Below are positions 53,015-61,922 of a stretch of 64,000 nucleotides of DNA, piece after piece. A program made the position numbers and the translations under genes. This DNA is from Erwinia typographi (GTDB lineage Bacteria > Pseudomonadota > Gammaproteobacteria > Enterobacterales > Enterobacteriaceae). How positions within the stretch are numbered: the stretch's first letter is position 1; each line of letters starts with the position of its first letter. The stretch lies in assembly GCF_000773975.1 (NCBI RefSeq), contig NZ_JRUQ01000039.1, positions 62,001 through 126,000 of the forward strand, given 5' to 3'. Under the pieces are notes generated by a model, which did no database searches, was not told the DNA's origin, and saw only the letters and a program-made list of their open reading frames with translations.

Positions 53015-53959
53015 TTAGTCTGGCCGTCTTTCTGTCTCTATACCCACATGATGCAGCGTTGAAATTAACTCCCTGAGCACGCTTTTGACGCCCACGATGG
53101 CGGGATCGCGCAGGCCATCATGACGCCACGCCAGCTCAATGGGATAAGTGGGTAGCGCAAGCGGGCAGGCGATGAACGGTAAATCGAAGGCTTCCGCCAG
53201 CACATGGGCAGCATGTGCCGGTAATGTGACCACCGCAGACGACCCCTTTAACAGGTAAGGAATGGCTGAAAAATGCGTAGTGGATGCCTCAATGGTGCGC
53301 TTCATGTGCAGCTTCGCGAGTTCTTCATCCACGATGCCGATCAGGCCTCCTGCTGAAATGAGGATATGCTTGCGCGCCACATATTCTGCGAGCGTCAATG
53401 ACGCCGTTGCGCACCCTTTTTCATCCATAAGGCACGCATAACGTCCGTTGCCCACCAGTTCGCTCTGTAGCGCGTTCGATAACAATCCCCCCGTTGTCAC
53501 CACGATGTCGACCGCACGGTTCATCAGCATTTCGGCCGCGATTTTACGGTGAGTTTGCTTGAGGACTAAGCGAATGCCGGGAAAACGGCTGGCAACCCGG
53601 TCGATCAGCAGACGCCCTAGGGCAATTTCATAATCGTCCGACCAGCCCAGGGTCAGGGTGCGATGCTGTAAGCGATTCTCCTCAACGTTTGCCAGAGAAA
53701 GACTCTGGCGAAATTTATTCAGCGCGTCGCTAATAATCGGTTTGAGTTCATCAGATTGCCGCGACGGTTTCAGCCCTCGTCCCGTACGGTAAAAAAGATG
53801 ATCGCTATAGATATGCCGCAAGCGGGCAAGCGCGGCGCTTACGGCGGACTGGGTGACGCCAAGCCGCAGTGCGGCCTTGCTGGCGCTGCCTTCTTCATAG
53901 AGCGCTTCAAAGACCCTTAGCAGATTCAGATCGATTTTTTCGATATTCAGGGGGTTCAT
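53015..53959 (-). CDS. LysR family transcriptional regulator
   Basis: 314 residues: helix-turn-helix at about 8-65 (KIDLNLLRVFEALYEEGSASKAALRLGVTQSAVSAALARLRHIYSDHLFYRTGRGLKPS), then a substrate-binding domain. The first residues resemble NodD/LeuO-type members. It is divergent from the nitrilase gene across 158 bp with an inverted repeat, so it probably controls that gene and itself. Confidence 0.92.
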   Translation of the reverse strand: MNPLNIEKIDLNLLRVFEALYEEGSASKAALRLGVTQSAVSAALARLRHIYSDHLFYRTGRGLKPSRQSDELKPIISDALNKFRQSLSLANVEENRLQHRTLTLGWSDDYEIALGRLLIDRVASRFPGIRLVLKQTHRKIAAEMLMNRAVDIVVTTGGLLSNALQSELVGNGRYACLMDEKGCATASLTLAEYVARKHILISAGGLIGIVDEELAKLHMKRTIEASTTHFSAIPYLLKGSSAVVTLPAHAAHVLAEAFDLPFIACPLALPTYPIELAWRHDGLRDPAIVGVKSVLRELISTLHHVGIETERRPD

Positions 53960-54013
53960 CTTATCTGTCCGCCTCGTCGCTGGTGTGAAAAAACAGCGTA
54001 ATCAACAGGATAT

Positions 54014-54045
54014 ATGATATGAGTGTCATTAATATCACATATCAT
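54014..54045. promoter_or_regulatory. Inverted repeat between LysR and nitrilase genes
   Basis: ATGATATG (54014-54021), 16-base spacer, CATATCAT (54038-54045). It sits in the divergent gap, 73 bp before the nitrilase ATG and 55 bp before the LysR ATG. Long spacing of this kind suits a LysR tetramer. Confidence 0.5.
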
Positions 54046-54117
54046 CAATGCCTTATTGAACAATATCATACGACGGTTGTATATCTGGATCTTCAGCGAA
54101 ACTACAAGGTAAAACCC

Positions 54118-55041
54118 ATGTCAGCAGTGACCGTCGTCGCTGCGCTTCAGATTGGCTCAATGCCAGGCGGTAAAGCGCAGACGTTAGAAAAAATTCTTTC
54201 CTTTGAAAAAGATATCCTGGAAAGCCGGGCCTCGCTGGTGGTGATGCCAGAGGCATTATTGGGGGGCTATCCTAAAGGCGAAACGTTTGGCACTCAGCTG
54301 GGATATCGTCTGCCGGCAGGCCGGGCCGCTTTTGCCGACTACTTTACTCATGCGGTGGACGTACCGGGGAAGGAAACCGAGGTTCTGGCCGCATTATCAC
54401 AGCGTACCGGAGCCTCGCTGGTAGTTGGCGTGATTGAACGTGATCAGAGCACGCTCTATTGCAGCGCGCTGTTTTTTGAGCCGCAGCAAGGCCTGGTGGC
54501 TAAACATCGTAAGCTGATGCCGACCGGAACGGAGCGGCTGATATGGGGGCAAGGCGACGGCTCGACGCTTCCCGTGGTGGCAAGCCAGGCTGGCCGTATC
54601 GGCGCGGCAATTTGCTGGGAAAACCATATGCCGCTGCTGCGTACCGCCATGTATGCCAAAAATGTTGAAATCTGGTGCGCACCGACCGTGGATGAGCGCG
54701 ATATATGGCAGGCCTCGATGCGTCATATCGCGCATGAAGGGCGCTGTTTTGTGATCAGCGCCTGCCAGGTCCAACCCTCTCCTGAAACGCTGGGTATCGA
54801 TATCGCCGGGTGGGAAAAAGACCGCCCGCTAATCCAGGGAGGCAGCCTGATTATCGGTCCATTAGGCGATGTTCTGGCGGGGCCGCTACGCCAGCAGGAA
54901 GGGCTGGTGACGGCGGAGATTGATATTAGCGATATCGTTAAGGCGCGTTACGATTTTGATGTGGTGGGGCATTATTCCCGGCCGGACGTGTTTTCGTTGT
55001 CCGTTGATGAAACGCGAAAAAAAACGGTTAACTTTAAGTAA
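54118..55041 (+). CDS. Carbon-nitrogen hydrolase family protein, probable nitrilase
   Basis: 307 residues. The Glu-Lys-Cys triad is Glu45 ([10 protein letters not shown]), Lys132 (HRKLMPTG) and Cys166 (ICWENHMP). The CWEN motif and the GYPKG segment point to the true nitrilase branch, which turns nitriles into carboxylate and ammonia, rather than to amidases. ATG 54118 follows AAGG; the longer frame (from 54019) covers the operator region. Cytoplasmic. A role in aromatic or plant-derived nitriles (for example indole acetonitrile) would fit a plant-associated enterobacterium but is inference. Confidence 0.9.
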   Translation: MSAVTVVAALQIGSMPGGKAQTLEKILSFEKDILESRASLVVMPEALLGGYPKGETFGTQLGYRLPAGRAAFADYFTHAVDVPGKETEVLAALSQRTGASLVVGVIERDQSTLYCSALFFEPQQGLVAKHRKLMPTGTERLIWGQGDGSTLPVVASQAGRIGAAICWENHMPLLRTAMYAKNVEIWCAPTVDERDIWQASMRHIAHEGRCFVISACQVQPSPETLGIDIAGWEKDRPLIQGGSLIIGPLGDVLAGPLRQQEGLVTAEIDISDIVKARYDFDVVGHYSRPDVFSLSVDETRKKTVNFK

Positions 55042-55146
55042 TCTGGCGCCTGCCGAAAAGAGCGAGCTATTTTGCCTTTGCTCAATTTTTCCGCTGCCAC
55101 CAGGCGCTATTATTGCGGACACAGGAAATTAGCTTAAGGACGTTAC

Positions 55147-55662
55147 GTGGCTTTACATGGAAAGTTTATCCTCAATAATGCTGATATAGCCCCTTTATCT
55201 TTTCCCGGTGTGGGAACATTTATGGCTTTTTCCGGCAATGGTGCTTATCGGAATCGCGGTGGATGTGGCAAGATCGCTGAAAATGGTCCGCTTCCGGCTG
55301 GAAAATACTGGATTGTTCAACGGGGCGAGGGTGGTTTTTTCTCAAAAAGAATTGCCTGGGTGAAAGATACCTATAACAAATATCATAGCGGCGCTGAGTT
55401 CAGGCGTTCGGAATGGTTTGCCCTCTATCCTGATAACTGGAGTATTGGAGATAGCCTTTGGGTTGAAGGGGTTAAACGTGAGCACTTTCGTTTACATCCT
55501 GGAGTCTTGTCCAATGGCTGCATAACTCTGGCTAATAACTCTGATTATGCCATGTTACGTAATGCATTGCTCAGGACGCAGCTGATGCGTGTGCCGTGTA
55601 TGAAGGACCTGATGGCATACGGATCGATTGAGGTGATCGCATATGGCAACACTTGCCCGTAG
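55147..55662 (+). CDS. Tlde1-like L,D-transpeptidase type VI secretion effector (DUF2778)
   Basis: 171 residues starting at GTG 55147, with AAGGA six bases before it. The start MALHGKFILNNADIAPLSFPGVGTFMAFSGNG and the block FRLHPGVLSNGCITL are those of DUF2778/Tlde1 proteins, with His117, Ser122 and Cys125 forming the L,D-transpeptidase-like site. Tlde1 is secreted by the T6SS into the periplasm of rival cells, where it cleaves or alters tetrapeptide stems of peptidoglycan. There is no signal peptide, as expected for T6SS cargo. A small membrane protein gene overlaps its end and hcp is convergent 250 bp away. Confidence 0.85.
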   Translation: MALHGKFILNNADIAPLSFPGVGTFMAFSGNGAYRNRGGCGKIAENGPLPAGKYWIVQRGEGGFFSKRIAWVKDTYNKYHSGAEFRRSEWFALYPDNWSIGDSLWVEGVKREHFRLHPGVLSNGCITLANNSDYAMLRNALLRTQLMRVPCMKDLMAYGSIEVIAYGNTCP

Positions 55663-55897
55663 GTTCGCCAGAATGGCGATATTTATAGCCTTGTTTTGCC
55701 TGGGGGCACGAATCATTGATCCGTCTACGTTCATTAGCCTGGAGCTAACAGAGGCTTATGCGCAATGGCAAGATGGATACGTGAGTCAGGAAAATTTTGA
55801 GGATCTTTGGGTAATTGCCTGGCTTCTGTCCTCGCTAATATTCGCTATCATAGGCGATGTACTAATTATCAGGATTGCCAGGAGAGTGCGCCGGTAA
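55643..55897 (+). CDS. Small membrane protein, candidate immunity protein for the Tlde1-like effector
   Basis: 84 residues with two hydrophobic segments: FARMAIFIALFCLGARII near residues 8-25 and VIAWLLSSLIFAIIGDVLII near 57-76. The stretch between them (EAYAQWQDGYVSQENFEDLW) would lie in the periplasm, where the effector acts. It starts 20 bases inside the effector gene, the usual layout of toxin-immunity pairs. The sequence matches no family I recognise. Known Tldi1 proteins are periplasmic, so a membrane form would be unusual. Confidence 0.62.
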   Translation: MATLARRFARMAIFIALFCLGARIIDPSTFISLELTEAYAQWQDGYVSQENFEDLWVIAWLLSSLIFAIIGDVLIIRIARRVRR

Positions 55898-55914
55898 AGG
55901 CGCACTGCTTCTTT
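55885..55914 (+). terminator. Hairpin at the end of the effector/immunity pair
   Basis: AGTGCGCC (55885-55892), loop GGTAAA containing the stop codon of the small gene, GGCGCACT (55899-55906), then GCTTCTTTA. It lies between convergent genes and overlaps the end of hcp, so it may act in both directions. Confidence 0.5.
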
Positions 55915-56398
55915 ACGATCTCACGTTCCAATCGTCAGTGTACTGGACATTCCCGTCAACATAACGCCATGTGATCTTGTCATACATCAGGGATACAGAT
56001 TCCATATGATTGATCTGTGAATTTCCCATCATTTTCACATTAGGCATTCCCGGATTAACACCAGTAATTTTTACACCTTCAGCTAACATGACAAAATAAC
56101 ATTCTTCCTGGCCTGAATGATTGATGCGATACCAACGTATCTCTGCACTTTTCAGCGTCTGACCATTTGCAACCGCTTTATAAAGGTACGGACTGGAACT
56201 GTCAAAATCCTTTTCAATCATCATGGGAGAATGGGAGCGAGTCCCCGTGATCTTACCGTTGGCGCTGTCTACGGGAATATTTAAACCATGACTGAAACCA
56301 ATAATCTCAATACTTCCTTCACGGTACTGAGCGTCTACAGAGCCTTTAATATCTGCGCCGCCATCATCCTTAAGCCACATATACGCGGGTATTGGCAT
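55913..56398 (-). CDS. hcp: Hcp family type VI secretion system tube protein/effector carrier
   Basis: 161 residues. The start MPIPAYMWLKDDGGADIKGSVDAQYREGSIEIIGFSHGLNIP and the TRSHSPMMIEKDFDSSSPYLYKAVANGQTLKSAEIRWYRI block are classical enterobacterial Hcp. It polymerises into hexameric rings inside the contractile tail and carries small effectors in its lumen. No T6SS structural genes are seen in the window, so this is an orphan hcp that must use a system encoded elsewhere. Its convergence with the Tlde1-like gene suggests Hcp-dependent delivery of that effector. The lack of an effector extension shows it is not a fused Hcp. Confidence 0.92.
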   Translation of the reverse strand: MPIPAYMWLKDDGGADIKGSVDAQYREGSIEIIGFSHGLNIPVDSANGKITGTRSHSPMMIEKDFDSSSPYLYKAVANGQTLKSAEIRWYRINHSGQEECYFVMLAEGVKITGVNPGMPNVKMMGNSQINHMESVSLMYDKITWRYVDGNVQYTDDWNVRS

Positions 56399-56517
56399 AC
56401 GAAATCCTTTTATATCAGAAAGAAAGGATTTATATATTACGGTTATTAACTAACCCGAATATTGGTTTGGATCAATTCCCTGTGCTGGGATGTTGAAGTG
56501 GTGGTGATTAACCCTTA

Positions 56518-56541
56518 GTCGTGGCCGGTGAGGGCCACGAC
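56518..56541 (-). terminator. Hairpin after the fyuA-like gene
   Basis: GTCGTGGCC and GGCCACGAC (56518-56526 and 56533-56541) form a perfect nine-pair stem with a six-base loop, seven bases beyond the receptor stop codon. There is no T tract on the minus strand, so if it terminates it is not a standard site. Confidence 0.4.
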
Positions 56542-56547
56542 GACAGG

Positions 56548-58578
56548 TCAGAACAGATCGACACGTACGTCAACGCCGACGGTACGGCCCTCATTCACCT
56601 GGGCCAGCGCGGTGGTGCCGTTCAGGAATGCGTAGGTGCGGTAGCGGCGGTCAAGCAGGTTATTAATATATGCCGCCACGTTGATGCGCTCGGTGGCCTG
56701 CCAGCCAAGGCGCAGATCGGTCGTTACATAGCTCCCCTGGCGCAGGGTATTATCGCCGTCGAAGTATTGCGGACCCACTGCGTTCAGCGCCAGCCGGGGC
56801 ATCAGCGCTCCCCAGGCGGTATCAATCGTACCATTCACGCTAGTGCCGGCACCGTAACGCGGTACGAACGGCACGCGCTTATCCTGATAGAGCTCGCTGT
56901 CGCTGCTGAACTCCGAGCGGATATAATTGCCGTTCAGGTTCCACGACCAACCCGGCGTAAACTGCCAGCTGGTGTTCAGTTCCACGCCGTTGGCATCGGC
57001 ACTGCCCGCATTACTTAACGTCTGATAGCCCACCGGACCGGAGTAGAGCTGCATGTCTTTGGTGTGGGTGTGGAACACCGCGCCCTGGACCTGAACATCG
57101 CCCTGGTCATAGCGCGTACCAATCTCATAGCTGATAGATTTTTCCGCAGAATAAGGCGTGGCGGAGGTGCCAGCGGTTGGCGTCAGGTTAAAGCCGGTGG
57201 GCTTATACCCCTGGGCAATACGCGTATAGCCGCGCAGCGCCGGGGTAAACTGATAACCGGCCGACAGCTGGCCCATCACCTGATCGTCACGGGTATGGTT
57301 ACGGTCGCCATAACCGTAGCCCAGCGAGTTACCGTCGTAGCGCGTTTTGGCTTTATCATGTGAATAGCGCAGACCGCCGCCAAGATCAAACTGGCTGGTC
57401 AGATGCCAGGTCAGATCGCTGTAGGCCGCCAGCGTTTCCGCTTCCGTGTTCGAGTTAAGCGAGGTCATTGGGACGCCGCCATAACTGTACGACGAATTCA
57501 GCTTTTCCCGCGTATTCTGGCGATACAACCCAAATACCATATCCACCGCGCGACCGCCTCCATGGGTGGCCGCCCGCAGTTCCTGTACGTCCTGATTCCA
57601 GCGTTCCGGCAGGCTGGCCTCGTAGGCGGTGTAGGGGAACTGGCGATCGTAGCTTTGCTGCTGCCAGGCGCTCATCAGACTGAAGATCCAGTCATCGGTG
57701 GTGTAGCGCCCGGTCAGCGACTGACTGTGAGTACAGCGCCGCAGGTAGGGATCGCCGGAGCCGCTATTAATATCCAGCGTGCGGCCTTTGACGCTGTTGA
57801 ACGGGACATAGGTGTCCTGTGTGGCGTGGGTACATTCTTCACTCAGCGCGACGTTCGCTTCCCAGGGCTGATCGTCAGGCGCCAGGCGCAGGCGCACGTT
57901 GCCAACGTTACTTCGCGATCCGCCCAGCTTATCGCTGCCGGTCGCCGGGTTGGTAAACGGACCGTTATCCACCGCGCGGAGCAGGGTGACGCTGCCATAG
58001 AGCAGGCCGTCCTGAATCGGACCGCTGACGTTAATCTTACTGTTATAGCCATCCCGGCTGGCGATCCCGCCTTCAATATAGCCGCGCGGGGTACTGTCGG
58101 GTTTTTGCGTGACGATATTGATAATACCGCCCTGAGCGCTCTTGCCATACAGCGTTCCCTGCGGGCCGCGCAACATTTCCAGACTCTCCACATCGCTCAG
58201 CGTCTGCATGGCGTAAGTTGACAGCTGCGGTACGCCGTCAACGTAGAAGGTCACCGCCGGGTTGTAGAAATCTTGTGCCGAGGAGACGCCGCGCAGCGAG
58301 ACCGACTGAAAAATCAGGCTGCCGCTGTTGCCCATGTTGAGGCCGGGCAGTACTCGTGAAAGTTGATCGGTGCGGGTGACGTTGGCATCACGAAGCTCTG
58401 CATCCGTGACGGTGGTCGATGAGACGTTGCGTGATGACGCCGAACTTGGGGACTGTTTGCTGGCGCTAACGATCAGTGTGTCGTCCTTACTGACAGCAGC
58501 AGAATCGTCGGCCGCGTAGGTCTGCGACGTCAACAGCAGGCCGCCGATAATCAGAGGCGTAACTCGATGAATTTGCAT
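56548..58578 (-). CDS. fyuA: TonB-dependent yersiniabactin-type siderophore receptor (FyuA/Psn family)
   Basis: 676 residues after choosing ATG 58578, which follows CAGGGA and gives a good signal peptide (MQIHRVTPLIIGGLLLTSQTYA); the 27-residue longer form has no ribosome site. The TonB box region DDTLIVSASK and the plug motifs VLPGLNMGNSGSLIFQSVSLRGVSSAQDFYNPAVTFYVDGVPQLS, then LRGPQGTLYGKSAQGGIINIVTQKPDSTPRGYIEGG, closely follow FyuA of Yersinia as I recall it, as do later blocks (QRWNQDVQELRAAT, SYEIGTRY, NNLLDRRYRTYAFLNGTTALAQVNEGRTVG). It imports the ferric siderophore through the outer membrane. Divergent from the AraC-type regulator. Confidence 0.95.
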   Translation of the reverse strand: MQIHRVTPLIIGGLLLTSQTYAADDSAAVSKDDTLIVSASKQSPSSASSRNVSSTTVTDAELRDANVTRTDQLSRVLPGLNMGNSGSLIFQSVSLRGVSSAQDFYNPAVTFYVDGVPQLSTYAMQTLSDVESLEMLRGPQGTLYGKSAQGGIINIVTQKPDSTPRGYIEGGIASRDGYNSKINVSGPIQDGLLYGSVTLLRAVDNGPFTNPATGSDKLGGSRSNVGNVRLRLAPDDQPWEANVALSEECTHATQDTYVPFNSVKGRTLDINSGSGDPYLRRCTHSQSLTGRYTTDDWIFSLMSAWQQQSYDRQFPYTAYEASLPERWNQDVQELRAATHGGGRAVDMVFGLYRQNTREKLNSSYSYGGVPMTSLNSNTEAETLAAYSDLTWHLTSQFDLGGGLRYSHDKAKTRYDGNSLGYGYGDRNHTRDDQVMGQLSAGYQFTPALRGYTRIAQGYKPTGFNLTPTAGTSATPYSAEKSISYEIGTRYDQGDVQVQGAVFHTHTKDMQLYSGPVGYQTLSNAGSADANGVELNTSWQFTPGWSWNLNGNYIRSEFSSDSELYQDKRVPFVPRYGAGTSVNGTIDTAWGALMPRLALNAVGPQYFDGDNTLRQGSYVTTDLRLGWQATERINVAAYINNLLDRRYRTYAFLNGTTALAQVNEGRTVGVDVRVDLF

Positions 58579-58666
58579 GTGTGCATCCCTGAAGAATAAA
58601 AATCTCAGTCTGGGGCAACGGCTGAAAAACGTGTTGCATCTTAAGGTCAGAAATTGCACGATAAAG

Positions 58667-58685
58667 CTAAATAAAAATCATTATC
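58667..58685. promoter_or_regulatory. Fur box in the fyuA/ybtA divergent region
   Basis: CTAAATAAAAATCATTATC matches the 19-bp Fur consensus in 14 positions, with the right half (ATCATTATC) perfect. It is 15 bases before the regulator ATG (58700) and 89 bases before the receptor ATG (58578), so iron repression of both genes is expected. Confidence 0.78.
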
Positions 58686-58699
58686 ATTGTGGTGGGTTT

Positions 58700-59596
58700 A
58701 TGGTGAAACATAAGGGTGGTAAGGAAACACTGACCGGAATTGATCATCTGCAACTGACGCCGCACATCGTGCTGAAACATGTGCAGACCACATTGCAACA
58801 GGATCTATTGCTACAGGGCGAAAGCGCGGCCCATTTGACCCTGGTGATCATGATGGAAGGGGCGGGGCATTTCAGCCTTAACCAGCAAACGTTGCAGCAT
58901 TATCGCCCGCAGTCATTCTGGCTGTCCTGCGCGCAGACCGCCTGTCATGGCTATGATTTTTTCCCACGCCACCATTTTTACCATCTGCTGATCCTGGAAT
59001 TTTCACCCGATCTTATTCCGCTGGTTGACGAATGCGGGTTGTCCGTCCCGGCGCAGGAGGATGCGTGGATTTTGTCAGCGGTGCTGACGGATGAAATCGC
59101 GCGGCAAATGCAGCAGATACAGCAGGGCTTTAGCGATCGTTCAGCGCTGGGCCGACTCCGGCTGGAAAGCCTTGCGCTCGGCACGCTGTGGCTGGCGGTG
59201 AGAGAACTGTGCCAGCAGCGGAAAAGAGTAGTGCCCGCCGTCCGTTTACCTAACCGCGAGCGCAGACGCCTTATTGCCGCCCGAGATTATATTCGCCAGA
59301 ACGCGGCCCAGCCGCTGTGTATTGAAGAGGTGGCGCAGCACGCCGGGCTCAGCCTGATGGCGCTGAAAAGGGGGTTCCGCGCGATGTTTGCCATCACGCC
59401 GTGGAATTATGTGATTGAATGCCGCCTGCGGGAAGCGCAGCGGCTACTCGAAAGCAGCCCGCTGCCTTTAAACGATATTGCCCTGCACTGTGGCTTTGCT
59501 CACGCCAGCCACCTGTCGCGTTTCTTTCACCGACAGTTTGGACAAACGCCTGGCCGCTACCGCAACAGCCGGGGACAGGCAATGCTCAGAGGTTAA
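58700..59596 (+). CDS. ybtA: AraC family regulator, YbtA-like
   Basis: 298 residues. The effector domain (about 1-190) is followed by two helix-turn-helix motifs (LCIEEVAQHAGLSLMALKRGFRAMFAITPWNYVIECRLREAQRLL, then LPLNDIALHCGFAHASHLSRFFHRQFGQTPGRYRN). ATG 58700 is chosen because the frame from 58577 would run through the Fur box; GGTGGG lies before it. It is divergent from the fyuA-type receptor, as an activator responding to the ferric siderophore should be (YbtA/PchR role). Its 3' end overlaps the convergent methyltransferase-thioesterase gene by 11 bases. Confidence 0.88.
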   Translation: MVKHKGGKETLTGIDHLQLTPHIVLKHVQTTLQQDLLLQGESAAHLTLVIMMEGAGHFSLNQQTLQHYRPQSFWLSCAQTACHGYDFFPRHHFYHLLILEFSPDLIPLVDECGLSVPAQEDAWILSAVLTDEIARQMQQIQQGFSDRSALGRLRLESLALGTLWLAVRELCQQRKRVVPAVRLPNRERRRLIAARDYIRQNAAQPLCIEEVAQHAGLSLMALKRGFRAMFAITPWNYVIECRLREAQRLLESSPLPLNDIALHCGFAHASHLSRFFHRQFGQTPGRYRNSRGQAMLRG

Positions 59597-61922
59597 CCCC
59601 GGCGACGAGGGTCCGCAGTATGGCTTCGCGGTGGCGCTGCAGATAAAAATGACCGCCGGGGTAAACATGCAGCTGGCCCCGCCCATCTCCCCAGTTGAGC
59701 CACTCTTTCATCGCTTCCACGCTGACTTCGGCATCGTCATCTCCGCAAAAAGCATGCAGCGGCAGGCGTAGATCCCGTGGCACCCGATCCCATTGATAGC
59801 GTTCCGTCAGGCTAAAGTCTGCGCGCAGCGCGGGCAGAAACAGCGACACCAGCTCCGTATGCTGGAGGATATCATCCGGCGTTCCCTCCAGACCTTGCAG
59901 CTCTTCCGCCAGCTGGTCATCGCTCAGCAGATGACGCAAAGGTTCAGGGGTTGGCTTGTCAGGCGGACGCCGCCCTGACACAAAAATCCCCCGCAGATTT
60001 CCGGCTGGCAGCCGCTGCGCCAGTTCGAAGGCCAGCAGACAGCCCAGGCTATGGCCCAGCAGCGCAAAGGGGCGCTGGCAGTAGGGAGCCAGTACAGCTT
60101 CCAGTTCGTCGATCAGCGCGGGCAGGTCGGTTCGGGGGGATTCTGTAAACCGGCTGGCGCGACCGGGTAGTTCAACCGGACAGAGTTGCAGACCTGAGGG
60201 CTTCGCCAGTTCCCTCCACTCTCGCCAACTGGCCGCGTTGCCTCCGGCATGATGGAAGCAGAACACCGGCAGCCCTGCCGCCTTATCCGGTAAACCAAAG
60301 GGAAACCAGCGGGCGTCCGAAGGCGGGGGAGAACTCAGGCGTTTTTTCAGCAGCCCGATCAGCCATTCTTCCAGCGTTTCGCGCTGTAGCCGCAGGAAAA
60401 AGTGCCCCCCGCTGACGCGCCTGATCTGGACCTCTTCCGTCAGGTGATGTTGCCAGCGCAGCATATTGACCACCGGCACCAGCGCGTCATCCTCCGCCAG
60501 CACCAGCATAGTGGGCACGCTGACCTTAACGCTGACGGCGGCCTGATAGTTCTCCGCCAGCGCGCAGTCTGCCCGTAGCGCCTTGCCGACCGTTTTCATC
60601 ATTTCAGGGTCAAGCAGTACGTCTTCTGGCGTCCCGCCCAGACGGCGAACCTCGTGGTTAAAAGAGGCGTCGCTGCACTCGGAAATCCGCTGGGACAGCG
60701 GCACCGACGGCGCGGGACAGGCCATCAGAAACAGCTGACAGGGCGGCCGGTTCAGCCGGGTAAAATAGCGGGCGAGTTCAAACGCCACCTTGCAGCCCAG
60801 GCTACAGCCAAGCAGCGCCCACGGGCGGTGGCTGTATGGCTCAATCTGCCGGGCCAGTTCCGCCACCAGACTCTCCATCCGTCGGTGGGGCGTCTCATCG
60901 ATACGGTTCTCGCGACCGGCAAGCTGTAGGGCGCAGAAGCGCCAGTCAGCAGGCCACAGGGAAGACTGCCCCCATTCGCGATAAATTGTGGCGCCGCCGC
61001 CCGCGTAGGGTAGAGCGAACAGGTTTAGCGCGGCCTCGTGCGTTGGCTTGCCCAGCGGAAACGCTTCGCTACTTTCTCCTGTGCCTTTCACCACGTTTTC
61101 AAGCCGCTGGTTTCGCTGTTCAAGGAGATGAAGTAGCGCGGCAGGCAGGGCGCGGGCGGGATCGTCCACTATGGGCTTACGCCAGTGAAAATAGTGATAG
61201 TCAGCCTGACCTGATGCCATTGCCTGGTAAACCGGCGTCCCCGGCAGGGCAAAATAATTGCGTAGTCCGGCGATATCCTGCCCGCCCGACGGCAGCGCAG
61301 TCTGTAATCTGTCTATAACTTTATCCCCGGCGCCGCGCCTTGCCGCCATCACTTCCCGACTGACCGAGCGGTCGCTGACCAGCACAAAGCCCATAGTCTC
61401 CAGCGCCTGCCGGGTGTGCTCCAGCGTCTCGCGATCGAAGATATCCGCATAGAAAAACTCGCCGCCGGCTTTAAGTACACGCCATACCTGGCGGAAGAAC
61501 GCCGCGATATCCGGATAGGCGCCGGATGACTCAACGTTCAGCAGCAGGTCAATGCTGCCGTCGGCCTGAGGGAGCTGGCAGGCATCCGCCAGCTGAAAAC
61601 GCAGCCGTGGCTGGCGGTGACGCTGGCGGCAAAAGTGGATGTTGCTACTGCTCAGATCCACACCGGTAACGCTCAGCGGCCGCCATTTTTCGACCAGCAG
61701 CGCTGCGGCGCCCCCCCGGCCACAGCCAACGTCCAGCACATGAAGGCCATCCAGCTGGCGATCGCCAAGCAGTTGCAGAATTAACTGGCGCTGGGCCTCG
61801 CCGGGCGAGGTGTTTTTTTCGTCTGGCGACTGATAGCCCCAGTTCAGAAACAGGGCGTGTTCAGCCAGTCCGGCGGCGTCGAGCAGCGCCGACAGGTCGC
61901 GGTAAGCATCAGAGGTTGACAT
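59586..61922 (-). CDS. Fusion protein: SAM-dependent methyltransferase with two thioesterase domains (siderophore biosynthesis)
   Basis: 778 residues. A class I methyltransferase is at about 1-245 (SAM motif LDVGCGRGG at 63-71, then GVDLS and ADACQLP). After a linker lie two alpha/beta-hydrolase thioesterases of the type II (YbtT/GrsT) form: TE1 about 298-530 with Ser374 (GCSLG), Asp near 478, His507 (GGHFFL); TE2 about 545-775 with Ser625 (GHSLG), Asp near 729, His758 (GGHFYL). Both triads look complete. No carrier-protein motif (GGxS) is present. In the yersiniabactin system these activities are in HMWP1 and YbtT. ATG 61922 overlaps the reductase gene by 14 bases. Confidence 0.85.
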   Translation of the reverse strand: MSTSDAYRDLSALLDAAGLAEHALFLNWGYQSPDEKNTSPGEAQRQLILQLLGDRQLDGLHVLDVGCGRGGAAALLVEKWRPLSVTGVDLSSSNIHFCRQRHRQPRLRFQLADACQLPQADGSIDLLLNVESSGAYPDIAAFFRQVWRVLKAGGEFFYADIFDRETLEHTRQALETMGFVLVSDRSVSREVMAARRGAGDKVIDRLQTALPSGGQDIAGLRNYFALPGTPVYQAMASGQADYHYFHWRKPIVDDPARALPAALLHLLEQRNQRLENVVKGTGESSEAFPLGKPTHEAALNLFALPYAGGGATIYREWGQSSLWPADWRFCALQLAGRENRIDETPHRRMESLVAELARQIEPYSHRPWALLGCSLGCKVAFELARYFTRLNRPPCQLFLMACPAPSVPLSQRISECSDASFNHEVRRLGGTPEDVLLDPEMMKTVGKALRADCALAENYQAAVSVKVSVPTMLVLAEDDALVPVVNMLRWQHHLTEEVQIRRVSGGHFFLRLQRETLEEWLIGLLKKRLSSPPPSDARWFPFGLPDKAAGLPVFCFHHAGGNAASWREWRELAKPSGLQLCPVELPGRASRFTESPRTDLPALIDELEAVLAPYCQRPFALLGHSLGCLLAFELAQRLPAGNLRGIFVSGRRPPDKPTPEPLRHLLSDDQLAEELQGLEGTPDDILQHTELVSLFLPALRADFSLTERYQWDRVPRDLRLPLHAFCGDDDAEVSVEAMKEWLNWGDGRGQLHVYPGGHFYLQRHREAILRTLVAGVNL

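Noticed and set aside
58577-58699. 41-codon N-terminal extension of the YbtA-like regulator
   Set aside because: It would translate across the Fur box and the divergent promoter; ATG 58700 has its own ribosome site.
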